Shown: one piece after another, positions 1 to 12,246 of the stretch | Position numbering within the stretch: the first letter of the stretch is position 1 | Layout: each line of letters starts with the position of its first letter | The notes under the pieces: model-generated | Databases searched by the model: none | Told to the model about the DNA's origin: nothing | What the model saw: only the letters and a program-made list of their open reading frames with translations | Translations under genes and position numbers: made by a program | NCBI GenBank assembly: GCA_016871195.1 | Contig: VFZN01000007.1 | Span: 1-64,000 of the forward strand | Source of the DNA: Acidobacteriota bacterium | GTDB lineage: Bacteria; Acidobacteriota; Vicinamibacteria; Vicinamibacterales; UBA2999 | Length of the DNA: 64,000 bases | Direction of reading: 5' to 3'

Positions 1-414
1 GTACCGCTGCACGCCGTCGTCAACTACGACGGACAGCTCACCAACCAGCGCGGCCTGCACGCGCGATGGGAAAGTGATCTGTTTGAACAGTTCCGCGCGG
101 GGCTGTCGGGCACACCGGCGCCGGTGCGCCCCGTCCGTGATCCGCGGACGTTCATGTTTGACGTGCTGCTGGCATCCAGCCGTCTCGTCCCCGACCTGCT
201 GGCCGCCGACAAGGCGGCCGCCGCCGGTCGCGAGTTCTACGACGAGGCCTATTTCGCCGCCTTCCGACAGGCGCAGTGGCCGGTGCTGAATCAGCGCATT
301 CTCGACTCGACCACGGCTGTGGCCTCGGTGATTGTCGGGGCGTGGGAAGCCGCCGGTCGCCCGGCGGTGCCCACCGAGTTTCCCCGCACCCCGAGGCGTG
401 TGCCCCGTCCCTGA
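1..414 (+). CDS. 3' part of a possible zinc-dependent S1/P1-nuclease or phospholipase C-like protein
   Basis: Only the last 137 codons lie in the window; the frame is open from base 1 to the TGA at 412-414. The visible part begins with PLH, followed by NYDGQ and then RGLHARWE, a spacing of His, Asp and Glu that recalls the C-terminal zinc ligands of S1/P1-type nucleases and related phospholipases. The rest is helical with a Pro/Arg-rich tail. The N-terminal half with any signal peptide is outside the window, so the family call is tentative. The following gene begins three bases after the stop, suggesting co-transcription. Confidence 0.5.
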   Translation, partial: VPLHAVVNYDGQLTNQRGLHARWESDLFEQFRAGLSGTPAPVRPVRDPRTFMFDVLLASSRLVPDLLAADKAAAAGREFYDEAYFAAFRQAQWPVLNQRILDSTTAVASVIVGAWEAAGRPAVPTEFPRTPRRVPRP

Positions 415-417
415 CGC

Positions 418-1095
418 GTGACCGTCTATCTGATTTCCCTGCCCGATGGTCGGCGCGAACCCTACTTCGAGCCCGCCGTCGACCAGTCTCTGGCGGCCGA
501 CGCCGAGACGCGCGGCTGGCTGGCACGGCTGCGCTCGCGGTTTCTCGCTACCCTGCACGATCTGGAGCGGCGCGCACACGAGGCGCGCACAGCGGCGGCG
601 CCCCGGCGATGGACCGGTCGGCTCGAGCGGCAAATCGTGTCCTGGCTGGCCAGCCGCATCGTTGAGCAGCGACTGCTGTGGCATCTGCGAGGCGAGGCGT
701 CGGTGGCGCTGCATCATGCGGCCCGTGACGCGGGAACCGATGCCCTGCAGGCGATGCGCGATGAACTGACCCGCGACCGCGCACGGCATCTGCGCGGAGC
801 CCTGCTGCACGGCACGCTGCTGCTGCTGTCGGCACCGATTGCCGTCATCCCCGGCCCTAATCTGCTGGGCTATATGTTCACCTTCACGGCGGTGGGGCAT
901 GCGCTGGCATGTCTCGGGGCGCATCATGGCCTCCGTGACGTGCAGTGGCAGCCTGTGTCCGACGAAGCGCTGACCGCGCTCGGCGACGCCCTTCGGCCCG
1001 ATGCCGCACCGGGTGCCAGGGCCGAGGCTCTGGCGCGCCTGCCACTGACGCGGCTGTCGCTCTTCGTCGACCGGGTGGCCCCACCGACCGCGTGA
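418..1095 (+). CDS. Conserved membrane protein, similar to K+-H+ exchange-related (Mit_KHE1-like) proteins
   Basis: A 225-residue protein starting at a GTG three bases after the previous stop. It opens with [18 protein letters not shown], like the short beta-strand start of proteins annotated as mitochondrial K+-H+ exchange-related. The middle is Arg/Ala-rich and helical, and residues about 127-170 form a hydrophobic stretch containing the turn IPGPNLLGY. The family has no firmly established biochemical role in bacteria. The gene ends 13 bases before lpxD, and its stop overlaps the region holding the lpxD -10 box, so lpxD may be transcribed both by read-through and from its own promoter. Confidence 0.55.
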   Translation: MTVYLISLPDGRREPYFEPAVDQSLAADAETRGWLARLRSRFLATLHDLERRAHEARTAAAPRRWTGRLERQIVSWLASRIVEQRLLWHLRGEASVALHHAARDAGTDALQAMRDELTRDRARHLRGALLHGTLLLLSAPIAVIPGPNLLGYMFTFTAVGHALACLGAHHGLRDVQWQPVSDEALTALGDALRPDAAPGARAEALARLPLTRLSLFVDRVAPPTA

Positions 1096-1101
1096 TATTC
1101 T
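1096..1101 (+). promoter_or_regulatory. Candidate -10 box of lpxD, leaderless
   Basis: TATTCT lies 7 bases before the GTG start at 1109, so the expected transcription start falls at or next to the start codon. No good -35 match is visible. Confidence 0.45.
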
Positions 1102-1108
1102 CCGAAGC

Positions 1109-2167
1109 GTGACCCTCGCAGCGCTTGCGACGGCGCTCGGGTGCCACCTGGAGGGCGATGGCGCGGTCTCCATCCGCGGCGTGGCGACGCTAGACCAGGC
1201 GGGGCCGGGCGACCTGACATTCCTGACCAATCCGCGCTACGCGCACCTGCTGGCTGCGACGCGTGCGTCGGCGGCCATCGTCGGGTCCGATGTGACCGAG
1301 GCGCCGTGCGCGCTGCTGCGCTGCGATGAACCGTATGTGGCGCTGGCTCGGGCCCTGACGCTTCTGATGCCCCCCGATCGACCCGCCGCGGGCGTGCATC
1401 CCACCGCGATTGTGGCCGCTGACGCGGAGGTGAATGCCACGGCGTCGATTGGTCCCTACGCGGTGGTCGATGCGCGTGCCCGCATCGGCGCCCGTGTCGT
1501 GCTGGGCCCGCATGTCGTCGTCGGCGCCGGCACGACGATTGGCGAAGATTCGTGGCTGCATGCGCACGTGACGGTGCGTGAAGGCTGCCGCCTGGGTGCG
1601 CGGTGCGTGGTGCAGAACGGCGCGGTCATCGGGAGCGACGGCTTCGGCTTCGCCACATCGCGGGACGGCGTGCATGTGAAGATTCCGCAGCGCGGGCCGG
1701 TGGTCCTCGAAGACGATGTCGAGATTGGGGCACAGACGACCATCGACCGCCCTGCGGTAGGCGAGACGCGTATCTGCGCCGGCACGAAGATCGACAACCT
1801 CGTCCAGATCGCCCACGGTGTCGTCGTGGGCCGCGGCTCGCTGCTGGCCGCCCAGGTCGGCATCGCCGGCAGCACGCGCCTGGGGGCGTATGTCACGCTG
1901 GGTGGGCAGGTCGGTGTTGCCGGCCACATCACGCTGGGTGACCGAGTGAAAGCGGTCGGGCAGACCGGCATCACCAGTTCGCTGGAGGCCGATGCCTTTG
2001 TGTCGGGATATCCCGCCATCGATAATCGCGAGTGGCGCAAGTCGTCGGTGCTGTTCCGCCGACTGCCCGAACTGCGCGAACGCATGAACGCGCTCGAACA
2101 ACGTCTCCGCGCGCTCGAGCGGCCCGATCCTGAAGACCGTGAGCCGCAATCGAGGAGACGCACATGA
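1109..2167 (+). CDS. lpxD: UDP-3-O-(3-hydroxyacyl)glucosamine N-acyltransferase
   Basis: LpxD adds the second hydroxyacyl chain, from acyl-ACP, to UDP-3-O-acylglucosamine in lipid A synthesis, in the cytoplasm. The 352 residues match the usual length (about 340). Residues 1-100 are the uridine-binding domain (including [10 protein letters not shown]), followed by a left-handed beta-helix of hexapeptide repeats ([21 protein letters not shown] and onward) and a helical C-terminal trimer region ([10 protein letters not shown]). The catalytic His is at 236 in QIAHG. The GTG start is preceded by TATTCT, and there is no Shine-Dalgarno. The ATGA overlap with the following M16 peptidase gene implies translational coupling. 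In many genomes fabZ and lpxA follow lpxD; here two M16 genes separate it from lpxB. Confidence 0.96.
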   Translation: MTLAALATALGCHLEGDGAVSIRGVATLDQAGPGDLTFLTNPRYAHLLAATRASAAIVGSDVTEAPCALLRCDEPYVALARALTLLMPPDRPAAGVHPTAIVAADAEVNATASIGPYAVVDARARIGARVVLGPHVVVGAGTTIGEDSWLHAHVTVREGCRLGARCVVQNGAVIGSDGFGFATSRDGVHVKIPQRGPVVLEDDVEIGAQTTIDRPAVGETRICAGTKIDNLVQIAHGVVVGRGSLLAAQVGIAGSTRLGAYVTLGGQVGVAGHITLGDRVKAVGQTGITSSLEADAFVSGYPAIDNREWRKSSVLFRRLPELRERMNALEQRLRALERPDPEDREPQSRRRT

Positions 2168-3507
2168 CACGGAGATGGCGCTGGCGTGTGGTGCTGGCGA
2201 CCGTGATCGGGCTGGCCACGGGTGTGCTGGCGGCGGCCGCGCGGCCCCCGAAGTTTGCCTACCAGCGGGTGACGCTGCCGAATGGTCTCGTCGCGATTCT
2301 GCACCAGGACCGGTCGACGCCGATTGTCAATATCCAGCTCTGGTATCACGTGGGCTCGAAAGACGAGCGGCCGGGCCGCACGGGCTTTGCGCACTTCTTC
2401 GAGCACCTGATGTTCAAGGGATCGCGCAACGTTGAGCCCGAGCAGCACACCTCGATCATTGCGTCGGTTGGCGGGCAGGCCAACGCCTACACGACGGAAG
2501 ACACGACCGTCTTCTGGCAGACCGTGCCGTCGCAGTACCTGCCGCTGGCACTGTGGATGGAAGCCGATCGCCTGGCGACGTTGCGCATCGACCAGGACAC
2601 CTTCGTGCGCGAACGCGAGGTCGTCAAGGAAGAGCGCCGGATGCGCATCGAGAACCAGCCGTACGGACGGCTGAACGAGATCATCTACGAGCAGGCGTTT
2701 ACGACCCATCCGTATCGGCACCCGGTGATTGGCAGCATGGACGACCTCAATGCGGCCACGCTCGAGGACGTGCGCGACTTCTACGCCACGTACTACGTGC
2801 CGTCGAATGTGACCGTGGTGATTGCGGGCGACTTCGACGTGGCCGAGGCCGAGGGGCTGGTGCGCCAGTATCTCGGGCGCGTGCCGAAGGCCGAGCGCGC
2901 CGTGCCCCGCGACATTCCCCGCGAACCCGCGCAGAAGGCCGAGAAGCGGGTGGTGGTGGCGGAAAACGTCCCGCTGCCGGCCGTGGTGGTGGCGCATCAC
3001 ATCACCTACGACGGCCATCCTGACGCGTATCCGCTGCACATCGCCGCCAAGGTGCTGTCGGACGGGCAGAGTTCGCGCATCTATCAGCGGCTGGTGTACC
3101 AGTCGGGGCTGGCGCTGACCGCCTTCGGGCAGGCCAACCTCATTGAACATCCGAACCTGTTCTATGCCGCGGCCATCGTGAATCCGGGCCAGTCGCCGGA
3201 GGCCGTGGAAAAGGCCCTCATCGCCGAACTGGACCGGATCAAGGCCGAGGGCGTCTCGCCCCGCGAACTGCAGCGATCGAAGAACCAGTTCGCCCGCGAT
3301 TACATTCTGGGCCGCGAGACGGTGCAGCAGAAAGCGACCCACCTGGCGCATGCCGAGGTACTGCACGCCGACATCACGACCGCCGACGGCGAGTTCGACA
3401 TTTTCCAGAACATCACGCAGGCCGATGTGAAGCGGGTCGCCGGCACGTATTTCACGCCGCAGTCGCGGGTAGTGATTCACATCATGCCGAAGGGAGGCCT
3501 GCAGTGA
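2164..3507 (+). CDS. M16 family zinc metallopeptidase (catalytic subunit)
   Basis: A 447-residue pitrilysin-type peptidase with an N-terminal hydrophobic segment (about residues 8-28) that looks like a signal peptide or anchor, so it should act in the periplasm. The inverted zinc motif HFFEH is at residues 77-81, and an acidic stretch at about 150-157 (REREVVKEE) supplies the third ligand. The C-terminal M16 domain holds the [11 protein letters not shown]-type region. Length and architecture match half-size M16B subunits, which work as heterodimers. Its partner is the next gene, overlapping by 4 bases (GTGA). The substrate is unknown. Its position inside a lipid A operon hints at a role in envelope quality control, which is inference. 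Confidence 0.92.
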   Translation: MTRRWRWRVVLATVIGLATGVLAAAARPPKFAYQRVTLPNGLVAILHQDRSTPIVNIQLWYHVGSKDERPGRTGFAHFFEHLMFKGSRNVEPEQHTSIIASVGGQANAYTTEDTTVFWQTVPSQYLPLALWMEADRLATLRIDQDTFVREREVVKEERRMRIENQPYGRLNEIIYEQAFTTHPYRHPVIGSMDDLNAATLEDVRDFYATYYVPSNVTVVIAGDFDVAEAEGLVRQYLGRVPKAERAVPRDIPREPAQKAEKRVVVAENVPLPAVVVAHHITYDGHPDAYPLHIAAKVLSDGQSSRIYQRLVYQSGLALTAFGQANLIEHPNLFYAAAIVNPGQSPEAVEKALIAELDRIKAEGVSPRELQRSKNQFARDYILGRETVQQKATHLAHAEVLHADITTADGEFDIFQNITQADVKRVAGTYFTPQSRVVIHIMPKGGLQ

Positions 3508-4961
3508 GGGTCTTTTCGATTGCCGCCCTGGTGCTGACGGTGGCCACCACTGCGGCCGTGGCGCAGACGGCGCAGCAGTGGCCTCGCGAGTTCCCGCCCC
3601 GCCCCCTGCAGGCGCGGGCGATGGCATTTCCCCCGTTCGAGGTCAAGACGCTCGCCAACGGACTCACGGTGGTGGTGGTCAGCCAGAACGAGCAGCCGGC
3701 GATCAGCATGCGGATGATCGTGCGGGCCGGTTCGGCACAGGACCCGAAGGGCAAGCTGGGGCTGGCCATGCTGACGGCGGCGCTGCTCGACCAGGGCGCG
3801 GGCGCCCGCTCGGCGCAGCAGCTGGCCGAGGAAGTCGATTTCATGGGGGCGGCACTCGGCAGCGGCGCGGGCACCGATCTCAGCTTCATCAACACGGTGG
3901 TCATGAAGGACGACTACCTGAACGGTCTGGGCATCATGGCCGACGTGGCCCGGCGGCCGACGTTTGTTCCCGCGGAAATCGAGCGCCAGCGGCAGCAGGC
4001 GCTGTCGGCGCTGAAAGTCGCGGCCGAAGATCCCGAGTCTGTGGCCGACCTGGTGGTTGAGCGGCTCATCTTCGGCTTCCATCCCTACGGCATGCCCGGT
4101 TCGGGCACCGCTGACACAATCCGTGGGCTGACGCGCGACGACTTTGTGGCGTTCCATCGGCAGCACTTCGTGCCGAACAACGCCCTGCTCGCCGTCGTGG
4201 GGGACATCACGTCTGCAGACGCGCTGCGTGGCATCGAACAGCACTTCGGTGACTGGGCGCGCGGTACGGTGCCGCCCTTTACTCCCGTCGACCCGCCCCA
4301 GCCGACGCGACGCGTGATTGTGATCGACCGACCCGATGCTGTGCAGACCGAGATTCGGGTCGGGCACCTCGGCATTCCCAGGAAGCATGCCGATTTCGAG
4401 GCCGTGAGCCAGTCGGTGAAGATTCTTGGTGGGGAAGGCGGCAATCGCCTGCAGGGCGTGCTGCGCAGCAGCCGCCAGCTGACCTACGGGGCCTCGGCCG
4501 ACCTCAATACCTACAAGTGGTCAGGCGCGATCATTGCGCAGACGAATACACAGACGCCCAACACCGTCGAAGCTCTCAGGCTCATCGTGGATGAATTCGC
4601 CCGCCTGCAGCGGGAGAAGGTGAGCGACAACGAACTCGAGGCCGCGCAGGCCTATGCGGTCGGCAGCTACCCGCTCAGCATCGAAACGCCCGACCAGCTG
4701 GCGACGCAGGTGCTGAACATGCTGTTCTACGAACTGCCGGTCGACAACCTGCCGAAGTTCCGTGAACGGATCGAGGGCGTATCGCCCGAGGAGATTCAGC
4801 GCATCGCGCGGTGGTTCATCAGGCCCGACCAGCTGTCGGTGGTGCTGGTCGGCAACGCGTCGGCGTTCGTGGACCGGCTGAAGGGCGCCGGCTTTCCGCT
4901 GGTGGAACGCGTGCCGATTGGCCGGCTCGACCTGCTGTCGGCCGACTTTCTGAAGCCGTGA
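3504..4961 (+). CDS. M16 peptidase-like protein, non-catalytic partner subunit
   Basis: A 485-residue protein starting at a GTG that overlaps the previous stop. Residues 1-21 form a signal peptide ending in AVAQ. The fold is M16, but at the place of the HxxEH zinc motif it reads LTAALLDQG, so it cannot bind zinc in the usual way. The second domain keeps the RQLTYGA segment, whose Arg-Tyr pair contacts substrate in M16B heterodimers. This is the standard pairing of an inactive subunit with the active one upstream. It overlaps lpxB by 4 bases. Confidence 0.9.
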   Translation: MRVFSIAALVLTVATTAAVAQTAQQWPREFPPRPLQARAMAFPPFEVKTLANGLTVVVVSQNEQPAISMRMIVRAGSAQDPKGKLGLAMLTAALLDQGAGARSAQQLAEEVDFMGAALGSGAGTDLSFINTVVMKDDYLNGLGIMADVARRPTFVPAEIERQRQQALSALKVAAEDPESVADLVVERLIFGFHPYGMPGSGTADTIRGLTRDDFVAFHRQHFVPNNALLAVVGDITSADALRGIEQHFGDWARGTVPPFTPVDPPQPTRRVIVIDRPDAVQTEIRVGHLGIPRKHADFEAVSQSVKILGGEGGNRLQGVLRSSRQLTYGASADLNTYKWSGAIIAQTNTQTPNTVEALRLIVDEFARLQREKVSDNELEAAQAYAVGSYPLSIETPDQLATQVLNMLFYELPVDNLPKFRERIEGVSPEEIQRIARWFIRPDQLSVVLVGNASAFVDRLKGAGFPLVERVPIGRLDLLSADFLKP

Positions 4962-6100
4962 CGGTCATGATTTCGTGCGGCGAGCCGTCCGGCGATTTGT
5001 ATGCCGGCGCGCTCGTGCGTGCCCTCAAGCGGGCCGACCCATCGGTCGAGGTGTTCGGCATGGGCGGGCCGCAGATGGCGGCCGCCGGTGCCTCACTGCT
5101 GGTCGACTACCGCGGCCTCGCCGTCACCGGACTGACCGAGGTCCTGACCGCCCTGCCTCGTCTGTGGCGGACGTTGCAGACCCTCGTTTCCGCGGCCCGC
5201 ACGCGTCGTCCTGACGTCCTGGTGGTCATCGACTATCCCGATTTCAACTTCCGCCTGATGCGCGCGGTAAAAGCGCTCGGTATTCCCGTCGTGTACTACA
5301 TCAGCCCGCAGCTCTGGGCGTGGCGCGCCGGCCGCATGCAGACGATGCAGACGGTGGTCGACCGGGTGCTGCCGATATTTCCCTTCGAGGAAGCGCTCTA
5401 CCAGAAGGCCGGGGTCGACGTGCGCTTCGTCGGCCACCCCCTGCGTGAGATGACGGCGACATCGGCGAGTCGCGAAGTGCTGCGCGCCGACTGGGGCGTC
5501 GGTGCCGGCGCGCCGCTGGTGGCGCTGCTGCCCGGCAGTCGCGGCAACGAGCTGAAGACCCTGGCGCCGGTGCTGGCCGACGCGCGTGCCCGCATTCGGC
5601 AACACCTGCCGGCCGCCCGCTTCATCGTTGCCCGGGCGCCGCACGTCACGGACGCCTGGCTGGCGCCGCTGACGGCCGACCCCGACACACAGATCGTGGC
5701 CCACCGGACGGATGATGTGCTGAGTGCCTGTGATGTGGTGCTCACGGCGTCCGGTACCGCTACGGTGCAGGCGGCCATTCACGGCGCACCGATGGTCGTG
5801 CTGTACCGGCTGTCGGCCCTGACCTACCGGCTGTTCAAGCCGCTCGGCCGGGTGGACATGTATGCGATGGTCAACCTCATCTCGGGCCGTCGCATCGTTC
5901 GTGAGCTGATTCAGGACGAATGTCGTGCGGACGCGGCCGCGGACGAGGCACTGCGGATTCTGACCGACGCCGGGTATCGGGACCAGATGGTTCGCGACCT
6001 GGGGGCCGTGCGCGCCGCCCTCGGAGGCCCCGGGGCCAGCGACCGTGCCGCCGCGGCCATTGCGGACCTGGTCGAGGCCCGCCGGCACACCCCGACCTAG
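4958..6100 (+). CDS. lpxB: Lipid-A-disaccharide synthase
   Basis: LpxB (GT19 family) joins UDP-2,3-diacylglucosamine and 2,3-diacylglucosamine-1-phosphate at the inner membrane. From the GTG at 4958 the product is 380 residues, close to the family's usual 380. The open frame extends further upstream, but the GTGA overlap with the previous gene and the typical start region (MISCGEPSGDLYAG) favour 4958, or the ATG at 4967. Family landmarks are YYISPQLWAWR, the LPGSR motif, the LTASGTATVQAA stretch and YRLSALTY near the C-terminus. It is the last gene of the lpxD-M16-M16-lpxB chain. Confidence 0.95.
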   Translation: MTVMISCGEPSGDLYAGALVRALKRADPSVEVFGMGGPQMAAAGASLLVDYRGLAVTGLTEVLTALPRLWRTLQTLVSAARTRRPDVLVVIDYPDFNFRLMRAVKALGIPVVYYISPQLWAWRAGRMQTMQTVVDRVLPIFPFEEALYQKAGVDVRFVGHPLREMTATSASREVLRADWGVGAGAPLVALLPGSRGNELKTLAPVLADARARIRQHLPAARFIVARAPHVTDAWLAPLTADPDTQIVAHRTDDVLSACDVVLTASGTATVQAAIHGAPMVVLYRLSALTYRLFKPLGRVDMYAMVNLISGRRIVRELIQDECRADAAADEALRILTDAGYRDQMVRDLGAVRAALGGPGASDRAAAAIADLVEARRHTPT

Positions 6101-6147
6101 CCCCGCGAAGGCGCTCGCGCGCGCGCCGGCCCGGGAGACCTTCCTGA

Positions 6148-6153
6148 TATGAT
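6148..6153 (+). promoter_or_regulatory. Candidate -10 box of acnA
   Basis: TATGAT lies 13 bases before the ATG at 6167, giving a leader of about 6 bases. An upstream in-frame ATG at 6149 falls inside this box and so could not be used from this promoter. An alternating CG tract (6116-6126) lies just upstream of where a -35 would sit. Confidence 0.4.
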
Positions 6154-6166
6154 CCGCGGGTTGACC

Positions 6167-8848
<2,682 letters not shown>

Positions 8849-9916
8849 GTGCCCCTGACCTCAGCCGACGTCAAGGCAGAGGCGACGCGGCTGGGGTGTG
8901 ACCTGTGCGGGGTGGCGACGGCCGCCGCCCTGCCGGAACTGCAGTATCTCAACGAGTGGCTCGCCCGCGGATTTGCGGGCGAGATGCGCTACCTCCATCG
9001 ATCGGCCGAGACCCGCACCAGCATCGAATGCTTCCTCCCCACGGTCCGGTCCGTGATCGTCACGGCCACGCTGTACAACGCCGGTGAGGCAGACGCATCG
9101 GACCGTGCCCCCGATGCCGTCGAGGTGGCACGGTACGCACGGGGACGCGACTATCACGTGGTGCTCGCCGAGCGCCTCGAGGCACTCGTGGCGTGGATGC
9201 GCGCGCAGGCGGATACGCCGTTTGATGCCGCCATCTTCGTCGACAAACATCACGTGCAGGAGCGGTCGTGGGCCGCAGCGGCCGGCCTCGGCTGGATCGG
9301 CAAGAACGGCTGCGTGATTCATCCCGACCTCGGGTCGTGGCTGCTGCTCGCCGGGGTGGCGGTGAGCCTCGACCTTGCACCTGACCGTCTACAGCTTGAC
9401 CAGTGCGGGTCGTGCACGCTCTGCCTCGACTCGTGTCCGACGGGCGCGCTGGTCGAGCCCAAGGTGCTCGATGCCACGCAGTGCCTGGCGTATCACACCA
9501 TCGAGCTCGACGATCCCATTCCCGAGCCCTATCGGGAGGCGGTGGGGCATCACTGGTTCGGCTGCGATATCTGCCAGGCGGTGTGTCCGTGGAATCTTGC
9601 GCCCCCGCTGACGACCGATGCCACGTGGACCTCGCAGGGACGCCAGGGCATGCGGGCATCTGACCTGTGGCTCATGCCCGACCACGAACTGCACCGCGTG
9701 GTCGATGGCAGCGCGATGGAGCGCACGGGCCTGTCGCGCCTGAGGCGCACGCTGGCGCTGAACATCGGCAACAGCGATGACCCGTCGCTGGTCGGCGTGC
9801 TGGCGCGGCCCGGGCAGGGGGTGCGTAACGCGGCGCCGAGTGCCGACACCGCGGTCGTACGCGACGCGGTGGCCTGGGCGCAGGAACGCCTGCGGGGGCA
9901 CGACGAGCGGGAGTAG
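8849..9916 (+). CDS. queG: Epoxyqueuosine reductase
   Basis: QueG reduces epoxyqueuosine to queuosine in the wobble position of tRNAs, using cobalamin and two [4Fe-4S] clusters. The 355 residues match the family. Two ferredoxin-like clusters are visible: Cys186, 189, 192 and 196 (CGSCTLCLDSCP) and Cys239, 242 and 246 (CDICQAVCPWN). The N-terminal part holds LGCDLCGVA and GEMRYLHR. The start is a GTG immediately after the acnA stop, so the two are probably co-transcribed. The C-terminal region (ALNIGNSDDPSLVGVL) is the HEAT-like tail of the long QueG form. Confidence 0.95.
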   Translation: MPLTSADVKAEATRLGCDLCGVATAAALPELQYLNEWLARGFAGEMRYLHRSAETRTSIECFLPTVRSVIVTATLYNAGEADASDRAPDAVEVARYARGRDYHVVLAERLEALVAWMRAQADTPFDAAIFVDKHHVQERSWAAAAGLGWIGKNGCVIHPDLGSWLLLAGVAVSLDLAPDRLQLDQCGSCTLCLDSCPTGALVEPKVLDATQCLAYHTIELDDPIPEPYREAVGHHWFGCDICQAVCPWNLAPPLTTDATWTSQGRQGMRASDLWLMPDHELHRVVDGSAMERTGLSRLRRTLALNIGNSDDPSLVGVLARPGQGVRNAAPSADTAVVRDAVAWAQERLRGHDERE

Positions 9917-9919
9917 GAT
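9914..9919 (+). promoter_or_regulatory. Candidate -10 box of the UPF0301 gene, leaderless
   Basis: TAGGAT lies exactly 6 bases before the ATG at 9926 and overlaps the stop codon of queG. Confidence 0.4.
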
Positions 9920-9925
9920 GTTCGT

Positions 9926-10483
9926 ATGGCCGTCGACACCCTGTCGTTGTCCCCCGTCCTGCTGCTGGCCATGCCGCAGATGGCCGATCCCAATTTCCGG
10001 AAGGCGGTGGTGCTTGTGACCGAGTACGGCCCTGATGGGGCGTTCGGGCTCGTGCTCAATCGTCCGATGGACGTGCCGGCCATCAGCATCGTGCGGGCCG
10101 AGCCGCCGCTGGCTGTCGATCCCAATGTGCACCTCTTTGTCGGCGGGCCCTGCGACCAGACGCGCGCGTGGGTGCTGATGCGTGACCGTAAACGGGACGC
10201 GGAGGCGCATGAAGTGCTGCCCGGCATCTACTTGTCGGCGTCGCCCGATCTGGTGCGCGAGGGGTTGACGCATCCCGGCGGCAGCGGCCTGAGGATTCTG
10301 GTGGGGTATGCCGGCTGGGCGTCGGGTCAACTTGATGTGGAACTGGCAGAGTCGGCGTGGCTGATGGCCCCGGTCGATCCGACGCTGGTCTTCGATACCC
10401 CGGTGACCGAGATGTGGGAATCGGCCCTGCGGCGGCTGGGCACCTCGCCCGCGCTGTTGCAGGAAGGGGGAGGCGTGCAGTGA
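9926..10483 (+). CDS. UPF0301 / AlgH-YqgE family protein
   Basis: A 185-residue soluble protein of the YqgE/AlgH family. Features include LLLAMPQMADPNFRKAVVL at the start, the segment GAFGLVLNRPM, the glycine-rich turn VGGPCDQ and GYAGWASGQLDVEL. Structures exist for this family, but its biochemical role is not settled; AlgH was first linked to alginate regulation in Pseudomonas. There is no obvious Shine-Dalgarno, but a TAGGAT box sits 6 bases upstream. The gene is between queG and an M49-like lipoprotein, which gives no clear functional hint. Confidence 0.92.
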   Translation: MAVDTLSLSPVLLLAMPQMADPNFRKAVVLVTEYGPDGAFGLVLNRPMDVPAISIVRAEPPLAVDPNVHLFVGGPCDQTRAWVLMRDRKRDAEAHEVLPGIYLSASPDLVREGLTHPGGSGLRILVGYAGWASGQLDVELAESAWLMAPVDPTLVFDTPVTEMWESALRRLGTSPALLQEGGGVQ

Positions 10484-10514
10484 GACGGCCCCTGTCTGTC
10501 TGACTGAAGGAACC

Positions 10515-12230
10515 ATGATGCGCAGAGTGTTCATGACCATACTGGCCACCATTACGTCACTCATCACGTTGCTGGCGGCGTGCACCACCACGGCTCCCGA
10601 CCAGCCCGTGCCATCCGCGCAGGCGTCGCCGGAGCTGCAGCACCTGCAGGACTCGACGAAACGCTTTGAACCGACGGACCTGTCGGCCGATTTGTCGTTC
10701 CTGTCTGCAGGCGACCGCGTGGCGCTGGGGCACCTGGTGCGGGCGGCACAGGTCATGGACGCGCTGTATCTCCGGCAGGTGTGGGCGGGCAACGAGGCGC
10801 TGTTGCAGCACCTCAGCCAGGACGCCTCGCCGCTCGGGCAGGCGCGTCTGCGCGCGTTTGTCATCAACAAAGGGCCCTGGTCGCGCCTCGACCACAACGA
10901 GGCGTTCGTGGCCGGAGTGCCGGCCAAGTGCGGAGGTGCCACGTTCTATCCGACCGATGCCAGCAAAGATGAGGTGGCCCGATGGATCGACAGCCTGCCG
11001 GCCCAGGCCCGCACGGCGGCGACGGGATTTTTCACGGCCATCCGGCGCGACCCGCAGGGGCGGCTGCAGGCCGTCCCGTACTCGACCGAGTATCAGCCCG
11101 AATTGGCGCTGGCGGCGCAGCACCTGCGCGCCGCGGCGGCCGCCACCGACGATGCCAGTCTGCGGGCGTTCCTGGAAGCGCGCTCGGCTGCGTTTGCCAG
11201 CAATGACTATTACGACAGCGACGTGAAGTGGATGGCCCTGTCGGGCGCCATTGAACCGACGATCGGTCCGTATGAGGTGTACGAGGACGAGTGGTTCAAC
11301 TACAAGGCTGCGTTCGAAGCCTTTATCACGGTGAAGGACGCCGCCGAATCGGCCCGCCTGCAGCAGTTCTCGGCATCCCTCCAAGAAATCGAAGACAACC
11401 TGCCCATCGACGCCCGCTATCGGAACCCGACGCTCGGCGCGCTGGCACCCATCGCGGTGGTTAACACGGTGTTCTCGGCGGGCGACGGCAACCGCGGTGT
11501 GCAGACGGCCGCCTTCAACCTGCCCAACGACGAACGCGTCATCCGCGAACATGGCAGCAAGCGGGTGATGCTCAAGAACAACCAGCAGGCGAAGTTCGAC
11601 AAGGTGCTGCTGCCCATTGCGCAGGTGGCCCTGCGGTCGCAGGATCGCGGGCAGGTGGCGTTCGATGCCTTCTTCACGCACATCCTCATGCACGAGCTGA
11701 TGCATGGTCTGGGCCCGCACGGCATCACGGTGAACGGACGTACGACCACCGTTCGTCAGGAACTGAAGGACACCTACAGCGCCATCGAGGAAGCCAAGGC
11801 CGACATCTCGGGGCTCTTCGCGCTGCAGTACCTCGTGGACCGCGGACGGTTGCCCAAGGCGCTGGAAGAGACGATGTACATGACGTTTCTGGCGTCGGCG
11901 TTCCGCTCGATTCGCTTTGGGATCAGCGAAGCGCATGGCCGCGGTCAGGCGATTCAGCTCAATTACCTGCTCGATCAGGGCGCCTTCCGCATCGAGGCTG
12001 ACGGCACGTTCTCGGTCGATCCGCAACGGATTCGCGAGGGCGTCATCGGGCTGACGCGTGACATCATGACGCTGCAGGCTGAGGGCCGCTACGACCGGGC
12101 ACGCGCGCTCATCGAGACCCTCGGCGTCATTCGTCCGCCGGTACAGGCGGTACTCGACAAGCTGACGACGGTGCCCGTCGACATTGCTCCGCGGTTTGTG
12201 ACGGCAGACGCGCTGCTGGCCGGGCAGTAG
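10515..12230 (+). CDS. Lipoprotein with dipeptidyl-peptidase III (M49)-like domain
   Basis: A 571-residue protein. The N-terminus is a lipoprotein signal with lipobox LLAAC around residues 18-22, so it should be anchored in the envelope. The zinc site is HELMHGLGPH, with the first His at 393, and a second-helix motif EEAKAD follows about 35 residues later. This is the arrangement of M49-like proteins, including the M49-like half of some Nudix fusions, although classical DPP III has HExxxH rather than HExxH. GAAGGA lies 3 bases before the first of two adjacent ATGs, so the second (10518) may be the true start. Probably a zinc peptidase of unknown substrate. Confidence 0.82.
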   Translation: MMRRVFMTILATITSLITLLAACTTTAPDQPVPSAQASPELQHLQDSTKRFEPTDLSADLSFLSAGDRVALGHLVRAAQVMDALYLRQVWAGNEALLQHLSQDASPLGQARLRAFVINKGPWSRLDHNEAFVAGVPAKCGGATFYPTDASKDEVARWIDSLPAQARTAATGFFTAIRRDPQGRLQAVPYSTEYQPELALAAQHLRAAAAATDDASLRAFLEARSAAFASNDYYDSDVKWMALSGAIEPTIGPYEVYEDEWFNYKAAFEAFITVKDAAESARLQQFSASLQEIEDNLPIDARYRNPTLGALAPIAVVNTVFSAGDGNRGVQTAAFNLPNDERVIREHGSKRVMLKNNQQAKFDKVLLPIAQVALRSQDRGQVAFDAFFTHILMHELMHGLGPHGITVNGRTTTVRQELKDTYSAIEEAKADISGLFALQYLVDRGRLPKALEETMYMTFLASAFRSIRFGISEAHGRGQAIQLNYLLDQGAFRIEADGTFSVDPQRIREGVIGLTRDIMTLQAEGRYDRARALIETLGVIRPPVQAVLDKLTTVPVDIAPRFVTADALLAGQ

Positions 12231-12246
12231 TTGCGGTGCGGGCCTG

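Noticed and set aside
1456-3627. A 723-codon minus-strand frame opposite lpxD and the first M16 gene
   Set aside because: Same reason: low-complexity Arg/His-rich product, no domain, no start signals, opposite clear genes.
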